DNA of 64,000 nt, taken from assembly GCA_963281255.1 (NCBI GenBank), contig OY725491.1:2108001-2172000 (forward strand), in the 5' to 3' direction. The stretch comes from Aphrocallistes beatrix. Its lineage: Eukaryota; Porifera; Hexactinellida; Sceptrulophora; Aphrocallistidae. Made by a program: the position numbers and the translations under genes. Position 1 is the first letter of the stretch; every line of letters begins with the position of its first letter. This document shows, in pieces, positions 10,410 to 21,160 of the stretch. The notes under the pieces are model-generated. The model saw only the letters and a list, made by a program, of their open reading frames with translations, made no database searches and was not told the DNA's origin.

Positions 10410-10665
10410 TATCTCACATATGATACAACTATCATCAAAAATGATGATTCATTACTCTGTTATGACGTCATCATTACGCATCAAAAATGAAAAATTGACT
10501 TATTCTGTTATTTTTCGAGTGATATCGATTATAACAGTAGGACAGACGTATTTAGAGATGTTATTTCCCTTATAATTAATCAATGTGACCCCAGGCGCCC
10601 AAAGGGCGGCTGGCGGACACAAAGTGTCCGCCAGCCGCGCAGCACAAGCAAGCGAAGCGCGTTGT

Positions 10666-11361
10666 TTTACTTAAAACTAGAAAAATATTCAATATCGTAA
10701 GTCCATATCGAAACCGAAGGTAGATAGTGAGTCATTAGTGACCTCTTCTAAAATCTATTTCAGTCCTTACAATCGGGTATTAGCCCGCTAATTTATTTGC
10801 GGTTAAAATAATGAACACAGTCATCATCACCTAATTTTATATTTTTAAAATGAGATAATATCTCACGGATAAGAGATAGAATAAAGCTTATGATTGATAA
10901 AATGTTCAGTATGGACGTCCCTATGATATTATATGTCATTACACCTTTCCTGAAAATTTGAAGTCTAAGCTAAGCAGCAGGAAAGTCTCACAGACGGGAT
11001 GGGTTTTTAGTTGTAGAATCAATACACCTGACCTGACATAACCAGACAACGATAATACATAATGACAGTCGGACTTAAAAAGTGGTCGTCATTCCGATTC
11101 TGAGGTCTGAGATGGTAACTTGGGAGATTATTAGATTACATACAGCAAAATGTAGCAAGCTTTTTTACATTCTTGCATTCTCAAGCCAGGTTTTTTTTGT
11201 GCCCTGAGAAGAGAATAGTGCAGACTCTTCAACGCGTCATTTAGAAGTTGGCCACTATAGTACAGTGTAGTATAATGACAAACTATAATGATTATTTTAA
11301 TTCTTGAGTGGGTTTGGAAATTAAAAGCTTCGAAACTCAATTATCATTTGCAGCTGTCTAC
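10666..11361. other. No gene recognised
   Basis: AT-rich. A short phrase, CTCACAGACGGGATGGG (10,986), recurs at 41,413, so part of this stretch is repeat-derived. The rest is 3' flank of CSTF2. Confidence 0.3.
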
Positions 11362-11367
11362 TTTAAT
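11362..11367 (-). promoter_or_regulatory. Variant poly(A) signal ATTAAA of CSTF2
   Basis: ATTAAA on the minus strand, 69 bases beyond the CSTF2 stop. No AATAAA lies nearer. Confidence 0.45.
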
Positions 11368-11435
11368 CAATAATAAAAGGATCGAATTAGCAGTGATAAA
11401 GTATTGAATGAATCTAAGCATCGAATCCAAACAGA

Positions 11436-14400
11436 TTAGTTCCTTCCCTGCATCACTCCTCCGGTCTGCTTAGCGAAGTGCTCCTTGAGGAGAATGATGC
11501 TCTGTCTCTGCTCGGGCGTGCACTGCGCGATCTGATCGTCGGACAGCATCAGCACCTGTCGGATGAGGGAAGTCTTCTCTTCCTGCGACCGAGCACTGAT
11601 GTTGGTTTCAGTGGCGGGCGTGACTGGGATGTTCTGCTTGGAGTCCGGTATTTGGAAGGGCACGTTTGGGTTGAAGTTGGGCGGGACACGGGGTGAGATG
11701 TCCGCCTGCGGATTTCTCCTCTGATCGAACTCATTGTACATCCTCCGCGGGTCATGGGGCGTGTCCATCCTCAGGTTTCCGGGTCCCAGGGGCGCGTTGG
11801 AGCCGAGCATCGGGTTGGGGTGGGGCAGGTTGACGGGGGAGACGGGCTGCGACGTGTCCATGCCCATGTTAGGCCGATGCAGGTGCAGGCTGTCCTGCGG
11901 ATTGGGGGGCAGAGACATCCTGGGGTAGTCCGCCGGGTTGAACATGGGCTTGTCGTGAGGGGGAGGCTGTCCCCCCTTCACGTCCTGGATGGTCCGGGGG
12001 TCCTGCGGCCGCACGTGGGGCGGCTCATGTCCCGGTTCTCTCGAGGACATGGGATAGTTGGGCTGGTTCTGCATGTAGGGGTTTCCCGGAGCCATCTTCC
12101 CGTGAGAGAAAGGGTCTTGCTCCGGGACTGGACCTCCCAAGTTCATGGGGGTGGGGTGCGGCCCCATCCCGGGAGGAGGCCCGCGGTCCGTCTGCGGGTC
12201 GTGAGACAGCTGAGAGCGAGGCGGGATCTGCTGGGAATGGTACGCGTCGTGCTGTCGCATCATTTCGAAGTTGGGCGGGTGCTCGATGAACTCGGGGAAG
12301 GGGTTGATGACGGTGGCTGGCTGTCTCGGCTTGTGCAGGAAGTCGTTGGCCTGGTGCGGGTCCACGATGCGCATGATGACCTGCGCCTGCAGCAGCGCGT
12401 AGGCGAGCTGTGGGTTGTGCAGCAGCAGCTGTCGGGCCTCCTCCGGCTGCTGCTGCACGTACAGCTTCATCTGCTTCATCAGCTCGAACATCTGCTCGGT
12501 GGGGATGGAGTTGACTGCCTTGGTGATCTCCTCGGGCGCGTTCTCCGGGTGGATGGTGGGACCGAATGAGCTGGGCTCTGCGGCCTGGACAGTCCCCGTT
12601 CCTTGCTTCCCGCTCCGGACCTCGTTGGTGGAGGCGGGGGCTATCCGGAGGTTCCGACCGAATATCTAAGAGAGTAATGGTCAGTTCACTCTTATTTAAT
12701 ACATTTATTCATTCAATTATTAAGTCTGTTTTAAGAGAGATCATCTCTGTACGTAGTTCACTAGAATAAATCAGTCATATTACATAATAATTTTGAATTG
12801 TGTAAACATAAATTAATATTTGGTCCTTATATTTGTATTACGAACATTGTCTACGCAGGCTACATTCGGACCTCAGTTTTTTTCTATTTTAAGTTGACTA
12901 ATTCAATGAAAAGGATGAAGGATTATTAAGTATCTAAAATGCCCTCCAAATATAAATACAAACATATTTAAAAGGTGTGAAAATGGGCTGAAGTTTCAAA
13001 AGTATGCACTATACACACCTGCCAACTGTCCAGGGATTTTACAGTGACAATTTGGCAGGTATGGCTCTCTCGTATGCTATCAATTATTATCGATATCGCA
13101 CGAAAAATCACCAAATTAGCCAATTTTTAAAATTTTTGGTGCGAAATGATGACGTCATAATAGTGATGAGCCATCTTTTTTTGATGATAGTTGCATCATA
13201 AGTGCGGTATATTAATATACAGATTCTATTAAAATTTCAGCCTTCTATCACTAAAATGGCTCAGTTATGGTCGAAAAACTGAAAAATCTAATTATATACA
13301 ATGATGTCATAATTCCATGATGAGTCGACATTTTCGTCTGAGGTCAGAACTTAGTGGAGCCATAGCCAAAAGACCCCCACATGCCAAAAATCAGCATTCT
13401 GTGCCCGGCAGTTTCTTCAATCAATTCGTTACATATATACGTATATATATATATAAACAAACAAACAATCATTAATCGAGTTTTAATAGTAAGGATTATT
13501 TATAACAAGCGCGCTTCGCTTGCTTGCGCTGCGCGGCTGGCGGACACTTTGTGTCCGCAGGAGGCTCCCTTTGGTCGCCTGGATGTGACATTGCTTAATT
13601 AAATGGGATATATCATCTCTAAATATGTCCATCTTAGTTTTAAAATCGAAGCGCGCTTCGCTTGCTTGTGCTGCGCGGCTGGCGGACACTTCGTGTCCGC
13701 GGGAGGCTCCCTTCGGTCGCCTGGAGGTGACATTGGTTAATTATAAGGGAGATATCATCTCTAAATATGTCCATCTTAGTTTTAAAATCGATATCATTCG
13801 AAAAAACACCAAAATTATCAATTTTTAAAATTTTGATGCGTAATGATGACGTCATAACAGAGTGATGAGTCATCATATTTGGATGAGAGTTGTATCATAT
13901 GTGAAATATATTAGTATACAGATTCTATCAAAATTTCAGCCTTCTATCTCCTATAATGGCTGAGTTATGCCCGAATAACAGTGTTTTTAAAATGTGACAA
14001 TGACGTCATAATTCCATGATGAGTCGACATTTTCGTCTGAGCTCAGAACTTACTGGAGCCATAGCCAAAAGACTCCCACATGCCAAAAATCAGCCTTCTA
14101 CTCCTGGCAGTTTCTTCAATCAATTCGTTACAGATAGATATATATACATATAGATTAATCGAGTTTTAATAGTAAGGATAGTTACCAATCAAGATATATC
14201 TACTTATCTAACATACTTAGTATAGCAAAATAAATGCAGCATTTGTTACATAATTTTGCATATTAAAACCTGACAGGGGGAGGGGGCCGCATGCCCCCCC
14301 CTGGCTATGTTTTGTTATATTATAATGCACACACATGATAGATTTGAATTGAATTTCAATACCTCGGACTATCGACCAAAATGACACATAGATAGGTCAA

Positions 14401-14641
14401 TTAGATATTAACCTACCTCACGTCCATTCAGATTTCTAATGGCAGAGTTGGCTATCTCTGAATCTTCATATTCGCAGAAAGCAAACCCTTTCGGTTTGAG
14501 GGTTTCAGAATCCATTATCATCCTAAAACTAACAACGTGACCAACTTCTGAGAGAACATCCTTCAGTTTCTGCTCGCTAGCTTCGTATGGGATGTTTGAG
14601 ACAAAAACAGATCGGAAAGAAGCATCCTTTGGAAATTCCAT
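11436..14641 (-). CDS. CSTF2: Cleavage stimulation factor subunit 2 (CstF-64)
   Basis: Two exons: 14417-14641 (75 codons, ending NLNGRE before GTAGGT) and 11436-12665 (409 codons plus stop, starting IFGRNLRI after CTCTTAG), joined in phase 0 for 484 aa. CstF-64 binds the U/GU-rich element downstream of poly(A) sites in nuclear 3' processing. Residues 10-85 form an RRM with RNP2 VFVSNI (12-17) and RNP1 KGFAFCEY (51-58). The hinge follows with EQMFELMKQMKLYVQQ and NPQLAYALLQAQVIMRIVDP, then a Pro/Gly/Met/Arg-rich linker, and the C-terminal domain DDQIAQCTPEQRQSIILLKE. The mammalian MEARA repeats are absent. The second exon is markedly GC-rich. The 1.75-kb intron is filled with Helitron-like copies. 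Confidence 0.95.
13080..13496 (-). mobile_element. Helitron-like copy without its hairpin end, in CSTF2 intron
   Basis: From ATCGATATCGCACGAAAAAT through the TGACGTCATAATAGTGATGA block to the terminal GAGTTTTAATAGTAAGGATT, so it runs in reverse. The GC-rich hairpin end is missing. Confidence 0.65.
13504..13647 (-). mobile_element. Duplicated hairpin end of the Helitron-like family
   Basis: ACAAGCGCGCTTCGCTTGCT plus the GGCGGACACTTTGTGTCCGC hairpin and about 90 further bases, ending TTTTAAAATCG. It is directly repeated by the full copy that follows. Confidence 0.65.
13648..14180 (-). mobile_element. Near-complete Helitron-like copy, in CSTF2 intron
   Basis: Has all parts of the family in reverse order: GC hairpins, CATCTCTAAATATGTCCATC, TGATGACGTCATAACAGAGT, ATAATGGCTGAGTTATGCCC, CATGATGAGTCGACATTTTC, TCAATCAATTCGTTACAG and the terminus GAGTTTTAATAGTAAGGATA. 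It is about 530 bases with no coding capacity. Confidence 0.7.
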
Positions 14642-14826
14642 TCCTAAGTCACGAAAAATATGAAATAGTGTAATTAATGCTCAGTAGAGCTATCTCTATA
14701 TAAGGGCATGTGAAATAAATTACTCCGTCCCAATTTTTAGCTGCCGTCTGGACTATAGTGATAACAATTTTAAATCATTAATAAATGAAACTAAAATAGT
14801 CTCCCGCCCCTAACTTCTAGAAAAAA
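14642..14826. promoter_or_regulatory. Upstream region of CSTF2, possibly bidirectional
   Basis: The 185 bases between the CSTF2 start (minus) and a small plus-strand frame at 14,827. A TATATAAGG-like string lies at about 14,696-14,704 on the plus strand. Promoter function is inferred from position only. Confidence 0.3.
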
Positions 14827-14961
14827 ATGGATGATAAACAATTTATTTTACATGGCCTAACGTCTGGCATCAATCGTACCGTGGATAAGATAGAAGACGA
14901 GGAGATTGAATTTCTTAAAATATATCAGCTTGGCATAATTATAAGGTTTTACTGCCATTAA
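14827..14961 (+). CDS. Small frame of 44 codons, unrecognised
   Basis: An ATG-started frame, divergent from CSTF2, with the acidic stretch DKIEDEEIEFLK in the middle. An acceptor-like CTTCTAG lies just before it and donor-like AAG/GTTTTA inside the end, so it could be a first exon. No family is recognised and it may be chance. Confidence 0.25.
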   Translation: MDDKQFILHGLTSGINRTVDKIEDEEIEFLKIYQLGIIIRFYCH

Positions 14962-15159
14962 GAGTTCCATTTCAGTTATTGTCTACTCATAATCTAAAGC
15001 TATTTTCAATTTTTTAATAAGCACTCATAAAGGGAGCTTTATGGCCCAACTCATAGTCCTCTCGGGGCATTTGTTCGTTCGCATCGGCCTCTTTGCGGCC
15101 TTGCTCACAACACAATCTGGCATTTTAGACACATTCTAGTATCGTGCATGTAAATTGAT

Positions 15160-15573
15160 TTAAGGTATAAACATCTCTAAATACATCTGTTTTACTGTTT
15201 TAATCAAATCACTCGAAAAATCACCAAATTTTTCAATTTTTTATTCATGATGACGTCATAACAGAGTGATGAGTCATCATTTTTTGATGAGAGTTGTATC
15301 ACATATGAGATATATTAATATACACATTCTATTAAAATTTCAGTCTTCTATCACCTAAAATGGCTGAGTTATAGTCTAAAAACTGAAATATCTAATTAGA
15401 AAAATGTGACGATGACGTCATAATTCCACGATGAGTCAACATTTTCGTTTGATGTCAGAAAATACTGGAGCCATAACCAAAAGACTCCCACATGCCAAAA
15501 ATCAATTTCGGTGATAAAAGGCAGAAATTTTTAATATATAAATACACATTAATCGAATTTTAATAATAAGGAT
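15160..15573 (-). mobile_element. Helitron-like copy lacking the hairpin end
   Basis: AAACATCTCTAAATACATCT through GATGACGTCATAACAGAGTG to CGAATTTTAATAATAAGGAT, in reverse orientation. It is more diverged than the CSTF2-intron copies. Confidence 0.65.
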
Positions 15574-15823
15574 AAGCATTATTCTATCAGTTAGATGATA
15601 GCACATCATTATTAACTGTGTTCTCTAAAGAGGCGCAATAATCAGCGAATAATAGTAAAACAAGCACCTTTTAATTAGGAGTATTACGTATAAGAAAGTG
15701 AAAATCCTATTACTACCTCAGACATAAGTAACAATACGTTTCTTGTTTAAAATAAAGATTTAAATTACTCTATCTAGCTAGTGAGAAAATCTAGTGATTA
15801 AGTGAATTGAGGGAAAAAGAAGT

Positions 15824-17008
15824 TTAGAAAACTTGTAGACAGTTCGTTTTCTTTCCACAAATGTTCACTATCCTGCCTTGACTATCGATGTCAATCCCCA
15901 GAGAAAGGGAAATCAAGTTAGGATTGCTAGGACCTCCAATAGTGTGTAGTAATTCTCCATTAGACTGAAATATCTTGATGTAATCGTCACTGATTAAGAA
16001 ATGATCACAGGAATCAATTGCAAAATATTCAGGTGATTTTAAATGAATAGATCCGCAAAGAGGTTTCGAGAGTATCTTTCCTTGAATATTGAAAACAACA
16101 ACAAAGGGTGTTGAACTAAAAAGAATAGCTAAGTGTCCTTTAGGAGTGGATTTGATACCTACGGAAGATCCAGTAGTATCAATTTTTTCAAGAATAACTG
16201 GTTCAATGGCCATTGTATCCAGAGTAATGCATCCAATAGGATTTTCCCCTAAAAGTGGAATTAATAATAAGTTATTGTTGAGTATCGTAAGTGCTCTAGT
16301 TTCGCCATATTTTTTGGGTGTCTGAATCGTCTTAATGCAGGTCCCGCTAATATGATATTGCCGTAAGGCACAATTTGCAAATGCTACAAATATTGCACTG
16401 TTATTAAAAGCTATTCCCAGTACAGCAGAACCTGTTTTAGTATCTATCGCACTAATAAACTCGGCATCAGGAGAAAACACGTGGATCATGCCATCACGAC
16501 AACCAATGTATATATCCCCAGAATTTGGTCTTATAGTAAGGACGGATGGACCATGAAATTCGCCTGGAACATGACTGCCACCATGTTTAGCTGTAGACAC
16601 AATGATGGGATGTTTCTTTACTTTGTAATTCGGGACTTGGCTCAGTTTTCCGAGAGAAGATATGAAATTCTTAGCATCATCATCATCAAATTCAAATTTT
16701 ATTTTATTCAGGTTTACAGATATTTCCATTTGTTCGATTTGTGTCTGAATGTTATCTAATAGAGAATCTTGCAAAGGTTTAAGATTATTATAATTCAGCC
16801 CTTCCATCACCTGACTCTGTACTTTGATAGTTCTAGCGATACTAGCTTGTTGTTATTTACTAGCTTCATTGTGTGTTGCCTCGAATTCAGCTAGCTTTTT
16901 TAAGAGGAATCGCTTTCTATTATCCATTTGTTTGTGTAACCATTCGAACTTGGAATGTATTCGTTTTCGAATGTCACAGAAACTTTCCTCAGATTTTTCT
17001 GGTCCATT
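15824..17008 (-). CDS. RBCC/NHL-like protein, frame with one in-frame stop
   Basis: The exon begins after a CTATTCTAG acceptor at 17,008. The first about 50 residues are coiled-coil-like, rich in Lys, Glu and Leu. TAA at 16853-16855 then interrupts the frame, which continues without further breaks to 15,824. After it come about 50 coiled-coil residues (LQDSLLDNIQTQIEQMEI) and about 240 residues of beta-propeller character with NHL-like strands such as SGDIYIGCRDGMIHVFSPDA and GRIVNICGKK. TRIM/RBCC-NHL proteins have this order, usually with RING/B-box first; none is seen here, so upstream exons may exist. The frame is either a recent pseudogene, an error in the assembly or a gene starting at the internal Met (16,807). 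Confidence 0.6.
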
Positions 17009-17118
17009 CTAGAATAGTTTAATATTTCTCTAAACAATACTACAATAAGAATTACTAATCTTATTTTTTCTTAATGCATTCAGTTATAAAAGCAACTGCA
17101 ATAAAGTTTTACAATGTA

Positions 17119-17864
17119 CAAGGGTTGTCCCATAATTCCTAGGACTAATGATCATAAAACTAGCATACGAATAGATATCAATCTTAATCACTATCAAAAT
17201 TTTCAATATACTCGCCCTTGAGTTTTATGCACCTGTCCCACTTTTCTGGAAGTTTGTCGATGCCTGTGGCGAAAAATTCTTTGGGGGTACCCTTTTCCCA
17301 CAGTTCTACCTCCGATCTCAGGGTACTAAACTCCTTAAATCTTTTCCCACGAAGCGGCCTTTTCATTTCTCCAAAGAGCCAGTAGTCACTTGGAGCCAGG
17401 TCTGGGCTATAGGCAGGGTGCGGGAGACTTTCGAAGCCCAAACGTCTAATGGCACTGGTAGTTAGAGCACTGACGTGGGGCCTAGCATTATCATGTTGGA
17501 GGACCACTTTCCTGCTTAGTTTCCCACGTCGCTCACGCTTGATAGCTGCCCGCAGTTCTTCCAATTCGGCTATATAATAATCGCTGTTGATTGTTGTTTT
17601 CTCAGGGAGCCAATCCGTTAGCAGTATGCCCTCTCTATCCCAAAATATGCTGACCATTCTCTTACCTGCGGACTTTTGGCACTTGGGCTTGGTCGGGGTA
17701 GGCTCATGGCGTCTTTTCCACTGACTACTTTGAGATTTTGTTTCCGGTTCGTAGTAATGAAACCACGATTCATCCCCGGTGACTATGCGATCAAGAAAGT
17801 TCTTCTCCTCTCTCCATGATTTCTTCTATATTCAACAGTCCTAAGAATTATGGGACAACCCTTG
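17119..17864 (-). mobile_element. Internally deleted mariner transposon
   Basis: Terminal inverted repeats CAAGGGTTGTCCCATAATTC and GAATTATGGGACAACCCTTG, flanked by TA on both sides. The minus frame (about 17,184-17,830) encodes the catalytic half of a mariner transposase: VTGDESWFHYYEPETK, VVLQHDNARPH, then SPDLAPSDYWLF with 34-residue spacing (DD34D). The N-terminal helix-turn-helix half is deleted, so it cannot encode a whole transposase. The catalytic residues remain. Confidence 0.9.
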
Positions 17865-17960
17865 TAGATATAGCAATACAGTTAATTAATTAAAAGTATC
17901 ACCCCCTAATTCATCTTATATCTGTTCTAGTGTATATAAGTATATAAGCTAAGAATCAAT

Positions 17961-18237
17961 AACAAGCGCGCTTCGCTTGCTTCCGCTGCGCGGCTTACGG
18001 ACACGCAGAGTGGTCCAGCGGGCGCCTAGAGTTACTCAATCTATTTTTTGTGTGAATATTTTTACTTTTTATAAATATTGCAAACAAAAGTTAAGTAAAC
18101 AAAAGTTAAGTAAGACAGACGTATTTAGAGATGTCATCTCATTATAATCAAGCAATGTGACCCCAGGCGCCCGCAAGGCCCTCCGGCAGACAGTGTCCGC
18201 CAGCCGCGCAGCGTAAGCAAGCAAAGCGCGCTTGTAT
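17961..18237. mobile_element. Two Helitron-like hairpin ends head to head
   Basis: AACAAGCGCGCTTCGCTTGC at the left and GCAAGCAAAGCGCGCTTGTA at the right face each other around about 200 bases that include the family phrase AGACGTATTTAGAGATGTCA. This is an inverted pair of the 3' ends without the bodies. Confidence 0.6.
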
Positions 18238-19022
18238 AGTATAATAGCATAGGGGCACAGTTCTAAAATGAGTGTTGGTGTCCGGTCGACTGCAATCCCT
18301 CCTCTGACAACTGCTCAAAAGCTAATAACTTAGATAATTTTTAGTGCTAATGAGACATCATATGTTGATTATGTAGCACCTAACTCCTCGATTTTCAAAA
18401 TATGTTAAATCTTCATCAAGGGCGCCTAACTTTTCGAAATCTAAGGACAATTTCGGGGTTCCAGGGGGGCTCAGCCCCAAATTTTGTATTGTCCGTTTGC
18501 CTGAATGAGGAAATGTTTAGTATGGATGACTCTACAATATTAGCTAACGTCATCATAATACGTCATGGTGACTCAAATTCTAAATCTATGCTCTTATTGC
18601 CATTAATGAATCAACTTGTTGAAATATGTCTGTTTTCAAATTTTGTGGAGTCAGCTGAATATTTTGAGATACATGTCTCATCCATGGTCCGAGCCAAGCA
18701 TGGGGATGACGCGGCCTCAAGTTTTCAAAGCCACATTTGGTTTTCAGGTCTGAGTCAGTCAATTTGTATAGTCGGTTCAACTTTGTGTATAAGAAAAGTA
18801 GACCACTATTGGAAGCATACTGTTGCTGGTTTTAGATTCCGGTCCCATTATAGCTCAAATTTCAAAGGATCCCCATAATCGGACCATGAATGAGAGATAT
18901 CTCGAAAAATATTCACCTGATCTCCACAAAATTTGAAACACAGACGTATTTCAACAAATTGATTCATTTATGCCAATAAAAGCTTTGCTTAAACTCTAAG
19001 AAATACCTGCCTTATGAGAATA
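18238..19022. mobile_element. Foldback repeat with unrecognised 158-codon frame
   Basis: Inverted arms at about 18,590-18,700 and 18,890-18,990 share ATGAATCAACTTGTTGAAAT-like, TTTCAAATTTTGTGGAG and CATGGTCCGA phrases. An upstream phrase (GGCGCCTAACTTTTCGAAAT, 18,421) recurs at 57,083. A plus frame at 18402-18878 spans one arm; it matches nothing I know and is probably repeat sequence, not a gene. Confidence 0.5.
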
Positions 19023-19145
19023 CAGTAGAGCCCGCTATAACGGCCACTTTATATATCGGTCACCTGTACATAACGGTCTTTTAAAGATAGTCGGCTTTCC
19101 TATTATAATTTGACATCTGTATAACAGTGGTCCATATATTTCAAC
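19023..19145. mobile_element. pogo/Tigger-type end
   Basis: TA followed by CAGTAGAGCCCGCTATAACG, a typical pogo/Tigger terminus, then GTTAT-like repeats to about 19,145. The other end was not found. Confidence 0.5.
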
Positions 19146-19579
19146 ACTGAAATATTGGATTTAGGGGGTCCAAATATTTCGAAATAAAAGGACTGGGGAG
19201 ACCAATCATTCAGAGGGGGTTCAAATTTTGATGACCAGTACTCAAAGGCCCGCCACAAATTCCGAGACATTCACCCAAGATCCATATTTTGGGATGGATA
19301 TCTACTCATGGGGGTACCGGTATCCATATGCATATTTTTAGGGATAATTTCTATTTTATCGCATATTGTAATGTGATGAATGAATGTTTGACAGAAACAG
19401 CAGACCTACTCTATGCAGAAGGTTTGAAACTCCAGGCAGATAATTCGGTTATTCATAAACAAAGAGGAAGGCATTAAATGCATATATTGACCATCCTGCA
19501 GCCCTGGTTCGAGTCCTATTAAGGATTTATGGGCTGTTTAAAGAAAATGATTCTAATTCCGAGAAATCTGAGCGCTTAA

Positions 19580-20797
19580 GGTTGGTGTTTCCCATGCGAA
19601 ACTTGTTTTTTATTAAAAATGTGCCCGAATTGCTTTTTTATCATTTTTAGATCCTTATAGGGGTTCTAAACAATAATCCCGATTTTTATAACTCCAGCCC
19701 CAATATTTCGCCACTTTGAGCCACTTGTATCACCTGGTGTCGCTCTAAAAACGACACATTTTAAATGCGAAATGTCCCACAGCTCTAACTTCTTTAAACA
19801 GTGCCAGATCATCTTTTTATGCTGAATTCATGCTCAGCACTGGATTTCCAGCAATTTGATATATATATTGACCATATTTGGAAACATTTTTGTTTGACCG
19901 TGCCTAGCAACGGCCAGGAATTTTTTAACATTCCTGACCGTTGCTAGGAAAAGGCAACCAAAAATATTTCCAAATATGGTCAATATATATATCAAATTGC
20001 TGGAAATTTAGTGCTGAGTACGAATTCAGGATTCAAATAACGACCTGGCATAGTCAAATAAAGTTATAGGTATGGGATTTCGGCGGAAACTATCGGACAT
20101 GGTCATTTTTGGGCCCCCAGTGATAACTGTCAACTTTTTCACACTTTTGAAGGTGTCATGATGTGAAAATATTTGATATGCCATATTTTGAAGTTAAGTA
20201 CTACAATAAGTTGTTGATTGAGGATGTTTTGATGTTATATATTATCAGAATTCCGTAAAAACAAATGGAAATCAAGCCTTTCCGAAGAAAATTGCTTTGT
20301 AGCATGTTTTTAACACTCAAAAAAATCAATTTTACAACGGAGGAATCTCTAGTTACAAAAGTCATAGAGTAAAAAACTCGATTGTTTTGGAAAGATCTCG
20401 TCACGTAGAACAAAATGATAGAGATAGATTTTCGATATTCTACTTTAGAAAAAAGTTAAAATATTTTTCCTTTCGAAAATCTGCCTCTAAATTTTGTATA
20501 AACGAAATTTGAAAGAAAAAATTATTTAGGTTAAAATTGAAAATTCTATTCCTATTATTTTCTTTATTCAACCATTTTGTGTAAGAATAATTGAGTAAAA
20601 GAGGCATAAGGCATTGAAGTTTCCTTGAATGTCCTCTATAAATTAGGTCATTTGGGAAAAAAATAATTTTTCTCTTACTTCTTGGGCTCCCGAAAAGTGT
20701 ATTTTTGCAGATAACTCAACGAGAATAGTTTCCACAAAAAATTTCAGAAGAAAATAATGAAAACTTTAAAAGTTAGTTCTGGAAAGAAACACCAACC
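19580..20797. mobile_element. TTAA-flanked non-autonomous transposon
   Basis: TTAA (19576-19579), then GGTTGGTGTTTC; at the right GAAACACCAACC, then TTAA (20798-20801). TTAA duplication is known for piggyBac and Kolobok families; which one cannot be told. No transposase frame is seen. A smaller palindromic element sits at 19,823-20,030. Confidence 0.75.
19823..20030. repeat. Palindromic element nested in the TTAA element
   Basis: Inverted arms: GCTCAGCACTGGATTTCCAG with ATTGACCATATTTGGAAACA on the left and the complements on the right, around a short centre with GACCGTGCCTAGCAACGG. Related arms at 24,054 and 24,835 show it is a family. Confidence 0.7.
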
Positions 20798-20801
20798 TTA
20801 A

Positions 20802-21160
20802 TTTACGGAACTTGATGAAACGGTTCCTGAATTTTAAATGCCTAATTTACGGAATATTCCATTCCGCATATTATAAATGCCTAATTTACGGGGCATGCCT
20901 AATTTCCGGGACGGACGGGTTAAGATGCGCAATTTCCGGGGGGACAGAACCATCAGGTACCTAATTTCCTGGACGGGACGAGTCAAGATGCCTAATCTCC
21001 GGGACGGGACAGAAAAGGTACCTAATTTCCGGGATGGGACGGGTTAAGATGCCTAATTTCCGGAACCGTTCGTCAAGTTCCGTAAATTAGGTTTGAGATT
21101 TCCTGGAATGGTTCCGTTCCGTTCCGTTCTGTTTCCATTCTGTAAATTAGATATGTCCGA
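20802..21160 (+). repeat. Minisatellite of about 28-35-base units with foldback end
   Basis: Units of the form TGCCTAATTTCCGGGACGGG plus ACGGGTTAAGA repeat about seven times with variation; the last part (TCCGTAAATTAGG, then GTTCCGTTCCGTTCC) runs in the opposite sense. The same unit occurs as a palindrome at 26,937-27,065. Confidence 0.7.

Larger units (their letters stand above)
9276..10665 (+). mobile_element. Non-autonomous Helitron-like element, interrupted by three insertions
   Basis: The 5' end is ATCCTTACTATTAAAACTCG at 9276. The 3' part resumes at about 10,415 with ATCATCAAAAATGATG and TGACGTCATCATTACGCATC, and ends in GC-rich hairpins (GGCGGACACAAAGTGTCCGC; AGCAAGCGAAGCGCG) at about 10,665. 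Two Tc1-type MITEs and a pogo-type MITE piece occupy the middle. The class is inferred from a Helitron-like 5' start, the lack of terminal inverted repeats and a hairpin 3' end. No Rep/helicase gene is seen. Confidence 0.6.

Noticed and set aside
11754-12569. 271-codon plus-strand frame
   Set aside because: Antisense shadow of the GC-rich CSTF2 exon; no family resemblance, and CSTF2 is certain on the other strand.
18402-18878. 158-codon frame as a host gene
   Set aside because: It spans one arm of a foldback repeat, shares a phrase with another repeat at 57,083 and has no recognisable domain.
19495-19530. tRNA-like GGTTCGAGTCC box
   Set aside because: No acceptor stem, D-arm or anticodon arm can be drawn around it.
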